Of a DNA stretch of 64,000 bases, positions 35,501-47,500 are shown one piece after another. The DNA comes from Capsicum annuum (lineage: Eukaryota > Streptophyta > Magnoliopsida > Solanales > Solanaceae). The stretch is taken from NCBI RefSeq assembly GCF_002878395.1, contig NC_061118.1:90096952-90160951 (forward strand). The letters are read 5' to 3'. A program made the translations under genes and the position numbers. The notes under the pieces are model-generated. The model had not been told where the DNA came from and did no database searches. It was given only the letters and a program-made list of their open reading frames with translations. Position 1 is the stretch's first letter. Each line of letters begins with the position of its first letter.

Positions 35501-38500
35501 ATAAAAAAGGTAGTACATGACTTCTACTAGAAGTTATGTACAGAAGATGAAACTTGGAGGCCTACAACAACCTTTGAGGGCTTGGGGCTTCTAAACCAAG
35601 ATGATAGGGTGACTCTTGAACAACCTTTTGAAGAAGAGGAAGTGTTGCATGCTCTCAATTTATGTGCCCCTGACAAGAGCCCGGGTCAGATGGCTTCACA
35701 ATGGCCTTCTACCAGAAATGTTGGGTCACTATTAAACATGATCTGATGGGGACCTTTCATCATTTTCACAACAATTGCCACATGGTTAAATCTTTCAACG
35801 CTTCTTTTATCGCCCTTATCCCTAAAAGAAAGGTGCTATAGAACTTAAAGACTTTAGACCTATCAGTCTTATCGGTAGTGTCTACAAGTTGGTGTCAAAG
35901 GTGCTAACTGAAAGATTGAAAAAAGTGATTGAGAGATTGGTTTCGGGTTATCAGAGTGCTTTTATAAGAGGCAAACAGATTATAGATGCAACCCTTATAG
36001 CAAATGAAGTATTGGATTGGAGGCAAAAAAGTGGTGTCCCGTGTCTCTTACTCGAGCTGGATATAGAGAAGGCTTTTGACAAGCTCAACTGGTAATACCT
36101 AATTTCTATTATGAGGCAAATGGGGTTTGGAGAAAAGTGGATCATTGGATCAAGTATAGCTTCTCCACAGTTAAATATTCTGTTCTAGTCAACAGAAGCC
36201 CTGCAGGATTCTTTTCCCCTTTGAGAGGGATAAGGCAAGGCGATCTACTAACTTCATTCCTTTTCATTCTGGCCATGGAGGGTCTTAGTAGGATGCTCGA
36301 AAAGACAAAGCAATTGCAATGGATTGGTGGCTTTGAAGTGGGTAACAACCCTGGTCTTATGGTCCCTGTTTCTCATCTTCTTTTTGCTGACGACACCCTT
36401 ATTTTTTGTGGTGCTGAAGAGGCTCAAGTGAGGTATCTCAACCTCACCTTTATGATTTTTGAAGCTTTATCTGGGCTCCACATTAACATGTCGAAAAGCA
36501 TCACCTACCTTGTCAATGTGGTTCCAGATCTTGAGATGCTGGCCAGCAGTATGTACTGTAGCACTGGCACTTTTCCCACTACCTATCTAGGACTTCCCCT
36601 GGGTGTGCTAGTCACAGATCAGCAGAGATTTGGAATGTGGTCATCGAAAAGTTTGAGAAAAGATTGGTCTCCTGGCAACAACAATATCTTTCTCTTGGTG
36701 GTAAACAATCATCAATAGTGTTCTTGATAGCATTCCGACTTATTTCACGTCTTTGTTCAGAATACCAACAAAGGTTCAAGATCAACTCGACAAGTTAAGG
36801 TGGCCTTTTCTATGGGAAGGTAATAGTGGAAGTCACAAATTTCATTTAGTCAAGTGGGCCAAAGTAACACTTCCAAAGCATCTAGGTGGTCTAGGGTTAA
36901 AGGATTTAGCAATACACGACACAAGTATGTTAATGAAATGGCATTGGAGGTTTAATCAAGATAACGCTGGCCTTTGGAAGGAGATTATCATAGCCAAATA
37001 TGGTAGCACTAGCCATTGGGCTCCAACCCAGTCGTAGCTCCTTATGGGTCTGGATTGTGGACAGGTATCAGGAGATTGTGGGATGATTTCTTCCTCAGCT
37101 CCTCTTTCAAAGTGGGAAATGGAGCACATCTTCTATTCTGGGAAGACAAATGGCTCGGATCTAACATTCTTAAGGATGCGTTCCCTAGGTTGTTTCGTAT
37201 AACGACTAATCCAGATTCAATCATTTTGCTCAGAACTGGGAGGACAACACATGGAAGTTGCATCTAAGGGGACACCTAAATGACTGGGAAATTGAGGACA
37301 TGATAGAATTGATTGGGAGTCTGTAGAGCAGTCCAGTTCTCACTCATAGAAGTGACAGACTTAAGTGGGGAAGCAACAAGCATGGTTCTTATTCTGTCAA
37401 AGAAGGTTACCTGCTCCTGAGGTCAAACAAGGATCTGATTGACCAATAGCCTTGGAAGCTCATCTGGAAAATGAAATTACCACCAAAAGTTTCTTGTTTC
37501 TGCTGCTTCACCTTACAAGGAGCTTGTTTAACTCTAGACAATCTCATGAAAAGGAAGTTTCTTTTAGCTAATAGATGTTACTTGTGTAATTGCACCTGTT
37601 CTTACACTGTCCAGTTGCTACAGAAGTGTGGAATATGTTCCTCTCCTTTTTTGGTCTGCAATGGACTATGCCTCGCTTTGTCAGGGAACTTTTTGTCTGT
37701 TGGAGTATTTGGAAAGTTGGGAAGTCCATCAGAAGGATAATGATTCCTGCTTGCATTTTGTGGTGCTTATGGTTGGAAAGAAACCAAAGGTGTTTTGATG
37801 GTATTGCAATTGCCAGCTCCGACCTCAAGGCAAGATGCCTGACTACTCTCTTTAGCTGCGTTAATCTTACCCTTGCTTTCAACTCAGATTCTTTTTTGGA
37901 TTTTATTAGCTCTCTAGTCCTTTGATGGACCTTTGGATTTGTCAGCTCTTTAGACTTATGATAGGTTTTTGTTATCTGTGTAGTGAGCTGATATCTCTTC
38001 TTTTGTAACTATGCTTCTCCTTGATGCCTCTGTGATTTATAAAACACTTTATCAAAAAAAAAAAGTGTACAGACAATGACTATATCTTAAAACTAGTTGT
38101 TCTTGTCTGGTTATATGATTTCCGTGTATTTTTTGTTCATTACTAAGTTTGCATGAATTTGAAGAGATTTAGTTTTTTGAGACAAAACTTCCCCCTGGAA
38201 TTTTAAGCCTACCTGGTCCATATAATGATGTCTGTGAATTGCTTTTTCTTTTTAGTAAGTTTGCAAAATTGGACACAAACTTCTTCCCCTGTAATTTTAA
38301 CACTTCGAACGAACATACTATCAATCCTATGGACCAAGGTCAACATATGACATGATTATTCCAACTTAGATGACCTTTTCTCATTTATCTTCTATTTGTA
38401 TTGCTTGAACCTTTTGTTAGATGTGGTAATTTCAGGTAAAGTTATATGTGTACAAAATTGGACACAAACTTCTTCCCCTGTAATTTTAACACTTTGAACG

Positions 38501-41500
38501 AACATACTATCAATCCTATGGACCAAGGTCAACATATGACATGATTATTCCAACTTAGATGACCTTTTCTCATTTATCTTCTATTTGTATTGCTTGAACC
38601 TTTTGTTAGATGTGGTAATTTCAGGTAAAGTTATATGTACACATATCCATTTCAACATCATGAAACTCATCTTCTGGATATAACTCAAAACTCAACATCA
38701 TTTTCATATTACGGCGCTGGTTTCACAACCGTTGTGTTTAATCCTGATATGTTAGTTAAAGGAGTTCAAATCCTTTATTCTGAAGTTAAGCATTCTCTTT
38801 GTGCTGATTTTTGTATCTAGATTCACTTTACTTATAAAAATGAAAAAGCAAGATGGGTTTATTTTAAGGTTTGAACAAATATACCTAAGAGGAATGTTTT
38901 CTTAAAAGAATTTCATTTTCTCATTGTTTTTGTGTTATTGATGGAAAGTAACTTCAACATTTCTAAAGGTTATATATTAGCTAAGTATAGCAGGTTATTA
39001 AGACCAAAAATAGTTTAAGTCTACACCGCGTAAACGGTGCCAAGTTCAGGGGTCTGAGGTATCACTCCCACTGTTCACTTTTACTTGTCTACTTCGGACT
39101 TTGCACGCCCCTTAAGAAATAGTGGTTAAAATGAGTATTTTACTATAATCCTCATATTAATTGATGTATAGTATTAAGTCTTGGGAAATGATTTGGGGAA
39201 TACGTAATTAATGTTGAGGGTAAAACAAGAAAAAATGATTGTCTTTTCTTTATATGTTAAAAGTGACAAGTAAAAGTGAAAATCCATTTTTCGACTACTG
39301 GACAAGTAAAAGTGAAAAGAGGAAGTACTATTTGTAACCTATGCACCATTATATCTCACACCAACTCATGATATTAAATTACTTGTCAATTTACAGGCAT
39401 GTCTCTACTCTCTTGAGCATAAAGTTCCTCTTGCTGCATTTAGTGAGAATCGGATTTTAACATTGTTTCATCACCCTCTTGTGGATTCACTTCATACCAT
39501 ATATAATGAGCCAAAGGTACCATACTTATTAATAGTCTATATTTTGCTACACACTATACATGCATTTGGATGTGTTGCTGAATGCTTCATATCTAATCTA
39601 TTTTGCCAGGCCGAGATTATTCCTTCAGTCGAGCAACTATTGACAGGGACAGACATACAGGTAGCTAGCTGGCTGTAGCTGCTAAGCATCTGAATAGTAC
39701 TTTCCAAGTATTGAAGGGTATAGAAGATTAATTGTGTAGGGTTACAATGTTTCTTGAACATATGCCATTCATTATTAAGAGGCAGTTGCACTTCGCACTA
39801 GTACTACACATTTAAGCGGAAAGGAAAAAGGCATCCAAATTTGCTTGAAGAGTCCTTATTTTTCAAGCTGGTGGCACTGCACAATTCGGTAGTTGGTTAA
39901 ATTCGACAATAGACTTTTTAAATTTTGGTTTTGGGTGGGGGCGGCTTTCATCTTTCTTGTATGCACATTTCCATGTTATGGAGGTGAAGCCTCTCCTACC
40001 CTACCCAAGTTTGTCTAGGCGTCAAATTCCACTCCATAGGTTTGAAATAGTCCATTCATGGTTTTTGTTTACTAATGCAAGTTGAGCTTAGTTTTTTTCA
40101 AAAACAATCTTTTTCCTTATTGATTTTGAAGTTGATAATTAACATATTATAGTAATCACCAGTGTTGAAGGGGAGCCTTGGAGTAATTGGTAAAGTTGCC
40201 TTCATGTGACCTTTCGCACAGCGGGAGCTTTAGTGCTCCGGGCTGCCTTTTTTAGCAATCACCAGTGTTATCAAAAGTGAAAAGGGCAAAAGTGCCTAAG
40301 GTCTGATGGACCTTTAAGCACTAAGCGCTGGCTTTAACGAAAAAAGGCGCAAAGGGGGAAAAAGAACACATATATATGTTTAGTCCAACACTAATTAAAC
40401 ATGAATGACAAATATATGAACAAATTTTTTTCTTAAAAATACGATAAAGTTAGATATCAATAGTTTAGTGTGTCTCTTCAGAAGAGACTCATAGGCAAGG
40501 GAAAGTATGTCTTAGAGCCTTGATGACGACACTGAAGTGCACATTAAGTGAGGCGAAGCTCACAACACATTTTGAGCCTTGTTTCGGGGTTAAGCGTGCC
40601 TTTGACAACACTGATAATCACAGGAAGTAAGATAAGGTAGTGAGATAGAACTCGGGAAGATTAGAAATAAAAGACGATCTAAAGAGAGACTTAACTACTA
40701 TATTGAGGGTCGCTTGGAAGTGAAGAAGCAGACATACAGTTTGCTAGTGTGTCGGATATCTAGGTTGTTATCCTTTTGACATTCTCATGTTCATGGTTAT
40801 TTTGTGTCTTCAACATCCAGGCAAAAAGGGACAATTGCATCATTGTATGATCTTTTTAGTTTTCTTTTTCCTTGATGGGGTGTTGATGCCTAAGTTGCAC
40901 GGACTCTTCACTTTTGATGCCTCATCCATGTCGGATTCTCCAAAAATACACCAGTTTTGAAAAATCCGACACACACACATTGACATTTTTGAAGAGTCCG
41001 AACAGTGGAGGTTGTGGGAGGGCGCGGCTTTTTTTTTTTTCTTTTTTTAGTGGTGGCGCTTTGAGTAAACACATGGTATACACTCCATCTGTAGGGAGGG
41101 GAACTGATTCCTCCCTTCGTAGGGATAGCATGCAAAGAGAAACGGAGGTCCAAGTTAAACGGCAAACAGTTCTATCGACCTTTTTTACTTTCTTTCTATT
41201 GTGTTTTTAATCTTTTTTCACATTTCTTCTGTTTATGCGTAAATTTCACTTTTGGTTTCCTCTGTGCTTTTATTTGCTTGTTTAAATTCCAAGTTTTTCA
41301 TCTGCAGTTGGCAGGGGATTTTTTTTTTCATTGATCATCCAAATTCTTGGTTTGGTTGTAAGTAATACTTCATTGTCAATTTGCAGAAGGTGATCTTCTT
41401 AGATACTGTGGAGGGAGTAAGTACTACATTGAGACCGCACTGGGTGGAGGCAATTGGAGATAATGCCTCTGTTGTCCAAGCTCAATCGGACATTCTTGAA

Positions 41501-44500
41501 ATTGTTCCTCCTGGCACTTCTAAGGGCAGTGGAGTAAAAATACTTCTTGATCATTTGGGTGTTAGTCCTAAGGAGGTGAGTCCTATTGAATCTTTTCCAT
41601 AGTCTTTTATAAACATCTCATAACAGTTCAACAGAAGTTGTTAATCCAAATAAAAATTATTGTCACACGTATTATTATTTAGGAAAAGGGTCAAATTTAC
41701 CCCTCTATTTTGGAAAATTGGCTAAATATACATGTTATCCTACTTTGAGGTCAAATTTACCCCTCTACTTCGGAAAATTGGCGAAATATATCCTTCGTCA
41801 TATTGTGGGGGCAAATTTACCTCGATGTCAATACTTTGGGGTCAAATTTATCCTCGTTGTTAAGAAACTTTCACATGTACCCTTTATTTAGTGGAAAAGC
41901 CCAAATTAGCGTTAAATGCCCCATTTTTTAAAAATAAAATACACCCTAATCTGACTCACCGACTCGACTTGAGCCACAAAAGAGACAAACAAATATACCT
42001 CCTCAGTTCCGTTGATCAAATTTTCCCACGGGATTAAGCCACTGAATATTAATCAGTGCATAGCTTATGAAAACTGGATCTGTATCAAGTGCAAACACAA
42101 ATAAATATAACCCTCCCTCAGTTCATGGATCCGTATCTGTGCAAAGCTTATGAAAATTGACAGTTAGCGGTCAACTACAACAGATTAGGCTCACTGGATA
42201 TTTCTCCAGATGATTGGGTTAAGATGTCTCCTTATGTGTCAATCGTGACATCTATTCATTCTTAAGTCTTTATATACAATTTGGATTTACACAAATTTTT
42301 CATCATGTCATTTGCTCAGAAAACTTATCCACTGATTCTAGAATCTAAATGCACATAGAATTGCATACTAAATTTTGAAATTTGAACATAACTGGAACAA
42401 TAACTGAGTTTGTAATATACGTTTTCTCTAGTTTCATGCTTCTGTGTTATCCCATTTCATTTTACCTATTGTTCATTTGTATACAACCTACCATCGCTGC
42501 ATGTTGAAAGAGAAGTATATTTATTTATTGAAAAATTCGACCAACAAAATTGAGGGATGGGTATATTTATTTGTGTATTTTTTTGTGGATTGGATTGGGC
42601 AGGTTAAATTAGGGTGTATTTTATTTTAAAAAATGAGTCATTCAACGTTGATTTGGGCTTTTGTGTTAAAGAAAGAGTAGTGAAAAGTTTTTTAACTACG
42701 AGGATTAATTTGGTCCCAAAGTATGACATCGAGGGTAAATTTGACCCTTAAGTATGACGAAGGGTATATTTAGCCAATTTTCCAAAATAGAGGGGTAAAT
42801 TTGGCCCCAAAGTATAAATTTGACCCCAAATTATGATAAAGGGTATATTTAACTAATTTTCAAAAGTAGAGGGGGTAAATTTGATGCTTTTCCCTAATAT
42901 TTATCTTCCCTATTTGTGACTTCTTAGCATTTAATCATCATGGTTTAACCAAAAAAAATCATCATAGTAAACTTAAGTTGCCTTGGAATCCTTTTTTGTA
43001 AGAATTAGTACTGTTAACTTGCCTTGGGATCCTTTTCTCAGCATAAATCTTGTGTCATCGTTTTCGTTCTGAAACATATTTTCTGTGATACACATGTGCT
43101 GAAGAAGTTACCTTTAATGGGATTTTAACCCAAGAAATTTGTAACAATAGAATACCAGAAAAAAATCTACCTCACATATCTGGACAAATGGGTTGTGTGT
43201 GCTAATAACTTTCATTTAAAAAAAAAAAATAGTATTTTGAGCTTGTTAAGTTTTAGGGGGCATAGCTGTATACATGTAAGTCATATGTATATATTTTTTC
43301 TGTCTGATATAAAGTTAATATCACAACGGTTAAATGTGAGGATGGAACTCCGAAATCATAGACTTAGTAAAAAGTATCTAAGCTTAACACATTAGAACAA
43401 TAACAACATTAGCATCCAGTGTATTCCCACACAGTGAGGTATGGGAGGGTAAATTGTACGAAGTCCAAACCACTACGTATAGAGGCTGTTTCCTATAGAC
43501 TCTCGGCTCGGGGCAAAAAAGGTACGAAAAGACCTAATAAAAGCAAAAAACAAGATGGACGAACACACAAAGTAACGAAAATAAGACACCTACAGAGAAG
43601 GACTATAAACTATCTATCTGAAATCACAAACATCACCAAAACACCACGAACAAGAAACTACAAGTCACACGCAAAGCACTATGACTACTGGCACTGCTAC
43701 AAGTAAAGCATCTCTACCGACTAGCAAGGATGCACTCTCACCTACTAACCTTCTATCATAATTTGCATCTTCCACACCTTCCGAACTAGTGTCATGTTCT
43801 CGGTAAGTTGTAGCTTCTCCATGTCATGCCTAATTACCTCCCACCACTACTTCTTCGGCCTACTTTTACCTCGCCTAAAACCATTCATAGCCAACCTCTC
43901 ACACCTCCATACTGGGGCATTCATGTCGCTCCTCATCACATGTCCGAACCATCTTAACCTCACTTCTCGCATCTTGTCTTCCATCGAAGCCACTCCCATT
44001 TTCTCTCGAATAATTTCATTTATAACCATGTCTCTCCTCATAAGACCACACATCCAACACAACATCCTATCTCTGCCACGTTCAACTTTTGGATGTGGGA
44101 GTTCCTGATTGGCCAACACTCCGCTCCATACAATATTGCTAGTCGGATTGCCACTCTGTAGAACTTTCCTTTAAATTTAGGAGACACCTTATCACACAAA
44201 ACTCCAGAAGCGAGTCTCCATTTCATCTACCCTACACTGATACGGTGTGTGACATCCTCATCAATCTCTCTATTCCCCTGTATCATAGACCCAGGATATT
44301 TGAAACTATCTCTTTTTTAAATGACCTGGGAGTCCAGCTTCACCACCACGTCTGCCTCATGCGTCAAGTTACTGAACTTGCACTCCAAGTATTTCGTCAG
44401 TTTGCTCAACTAAATGTGTTAAGACTCCAGGGTTTGTCTCCAAACCTCTAACTTATCATTAACTCTTTCCGGGGTCTCGTTAATCAGGACTACATCATCA

Positions 44501-47500
44501 ACAAATAACATGCACCAAGACACCTCCCCTTGAACATGCTGCGTCAAAACATCCATCACCAAGGCGAATAAAAAGGGACTAAGAGTCGATTTTTGGTGCA
44601 ACCCCTTCAAAACAGGAAAATGCTTAGAATTTACTCACACGAGTCTTCTCTTCATTTTACATGTCCTTAATCGACCTAGTGTACGCGTCACAGGGACACC
44701 TTTAGCCTTCAAGCACCTCCAAAGAACCTCTCTGAGGACTTTGTCGTACACCTTCTGTAGATCGATGAACACTATATGTAATTTCTTTTTCCTCTCTCTC
44801 TATATTGCTCCACTAATCTCCTCACGAGATGAATGGCCTTAGTAGTCAAGCGACGTGATATTGAATTCGAACTGATTCTCGGAAATAGTCACAATCCTCC
44901 TCAACCTCGACTCTACCACCTTTTCCCAAACCTTCATAGTGTGACTCAACAATTTGATACCCCTATAGTTGTTGCAACTCTGAATGTCACATTAGAATTT
45001 TTTGAAAATTTGGTGTTCCTCTGGTTTAAGCTTGTTATTTCACTGGATATAGTGCAAATCTCGCGATGATAAGCTGGCCCGGACACCACGATTACCCCCA
45101 CGCGCACGTGCGCGCGCACACACACACAAAAAACTATATGGAGTGAGCAGGATATATCTATATTGTCAAACCTCTCAATATCACAGAACATTTTTTATTG
45201 GAAGGTCTGTTTATGTTTTTCTCCTAGCTTTGTGGAACACCTATGTTTTGATTGATAGTGTGGAGCAAGGACGGATCACCAATGTTAACTATGGGTTTAC
45301 GTGAACCCAATATCTTCAACTCAAACCATGTATATGCATTAAGAAACTCACTAAATATCTTAAAATATGATTAGGGGTGGCAAACGGGCGGATTGGATTG
45401 GATTTGGACGGCTTAAATATGGATCGAGTAAAAATGGTTTGGATTGCAATCCGCCCATATAAATATGGGTGAATATGGGTTTGGTCAAAAATGGATTGGG
45501 TAAAAATGGTTCCAACCCACATTTTTCATTTAGACTTTCCATGATAAATGCAAATGCAATGTCATTGCTATGATGCTTCAAATAAGTAGAATTTGATGCA
45601 TAATGGACACCTCATCCTGCTGCATCTGAAGACAAGCATTAACAGATGTAGACTAAAAGACAAGCATTAATTTTAATAGTAGGAAACATGTATTAGCCTG
45701 CTGCATCTGAAGGCAATCTTTAAGTTTAAAAGTGAATGAAATACCAAAACACGAATTGGATCGCATTGTAAACTAAAAGATGTAGACTGCCTTCAATTAC
45801 ATTCCAGGGAAAGAAAAGAGCACAAAACTACTTTGTTCAATTCTACAAACTCAAAGAATCTACATCTCAATTAATTAAAACTCTGAAATCATGATTAAGA
45901 TTTTCCAAGAACCAGCAATATCCAGTATCCGCAGTGTAACTTCACCATCAGTCTAACCCGTATCATCAAGAATCACCAACTTATCATCAAAATGAATTCC
46001 GTAACATTCAGACTCACACAGAAATAAAGAAAGAAGATACACACAGTGAATGAGTTGTTTATAGCCCAATATGGCATCATAAGTTGATATCCATCAAAAG
46101 AGAAAACTTTCATCAATGCATAACTAGAAGTTTCAATCTTGATTACCAACACTTCACCAAAAAAATATAAATTGCATGCAGATTTTCCAAAAAAACAACA
46201 TATACAACAACTATAATGTCACTACTCACTGCAATAACCAAACTTGTAGTGCAGTGCAGTCACTGCAAGTCTTGCACATATTTTGGCTAAATAACAAATA
46301 AACAGGATGAGAACTGCGTTATATTTTCATTAAACACCATCGTTAAACTACAAGAAAAGGTTAAATAGTTAACTCCCGTGAAAATAATTCATAACAAAAG
46401 AAAACCACGAACTTGAAATCTTACAGTAATATGAACTACTATCAACCAAAAACAACCGCCCTCCTGATTCCACCAGTAGTTTCTTCCTCCTATCACCATC
46501 GGATAATCTGGAAGCTACCATCATCTCATTAAACGAGGAATCAAATTTCAGTCTCACCATATCGATCAACAGCATAAAAATTCCCCTTATAAACACCGAT
46601 ATCATCAATGTAGGAACTAGCATGTTTCAACCTAATCCACTTCTCATCCCCAGACTTCAAATAACGTAACAAACCATAACGGTCAATCGCCATTAACGAA
46701 AACCTATTCCTCACTCCCTGCATTACGGTTGTTAAGAAGCAAAACTTTCCTAACATAGGCTACATCATAATCACCTAACGAAGGCCTTGAAGGATTATAG
46801 TACTGGACGTGATAAGATTTGCAAACCTGTGAAACGCGAAAATCTAGTAAATTCAACACCTTAGGCATATGATCAGGTAAATCCTTGATAAGTCTACCAG
46901 TCAATGGATTCAAAACCCTCACTTTTCCATCTGCTGTTTTTATAAACTTCACCAACCATCCTTTACAAGGCGAATCAATTGAAGCGACATCAACTGGATG
47001 AAACATATAAACAGCACTTTCGATGAGATAATAACCAGGCTTCCTCTTTGAAGGATCAGGGAGGTCTAAAGGAAAGGGGATTTCAAAGGGTGTGGTTTTG
47101 AAAGGCTGAATTGAAGACCTCCATGGTGTACAAACTGATCGAAAGCGAAGGACGTGAAGTTCCAAAAGTAAATTCCTTTCGAGGGGCAGTGAAGTTCTTG
47201 CACACCTGGTATGGATCATTCGGAGGAAACACCGACAGAAAGATCAAATATCCAGAATGTTAAATCCTTCCCTGAACAAAAAGACAGAAGAAGAGGAAGT
47301 GAAATATAATTCCTACCCAAGAAAGAGTCTAACTTCTTTCCTATTCGAACTGCCAGACCCTAAATCAAGATGATCACGTGTAATATGATGGTACTTATGC
47401 AATAAGGATGGTATTTGAATCTTTGGTCTCACTCTCTGCTAACTTACTGGAGTTTAGAAGTTTCAATCTTGAATATACAAAAAACATTCAATTTAAAAAT

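Larger units (their letters stand above)
31260..38064 (+). mobile_element. L1-type LINE copy B, nearly full length, decayed, poly(A) tail
   Basis: From a probable 5' UTR (31260-31520) through ORF1 with a DUF4283 domain, ORF2 with endonuclease and RT, to a poly(A) run at about 38052-38063. Between ORF1 and ORF2 it carries an hAT MITE (32841-33706) and a plastid DNA piece (about 33990-34225). It ends before the original intron sequence of YBEY resumes. Target duplication was not identified. Confidence 0.85.
13367..39396 (+). other. YBEY intron 8 (26 kb), nested transposon island
   Basis: Donor GTATTTTC follows codon V-C-R-E; acceptor ATTTACAG precedes A-C-L-Y-S-L-E-H. The flanking exons are in phase 0 and read continuously as in the homologue. 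The 26,030 bases between are almost entirely mobile-element DNA, itemised in separate entries. The first 200 and last 1300 bases look like the original intron. Confidence 0.9.

Noticed and set aside
38635..38820. Extra YBEY exon or an NLR C-terminal domain
   Set aside because: The YBEY protein is continuous across exons 8 and 9 without it, and the resemblance of its end to NLR post-LRR domains is too weak to claim.
44245..44451. Plus-strand frames across 43419-45069
   Set aside because: Antisense to the minus-strand RTE LINE; the real coding signal is on the other strand.
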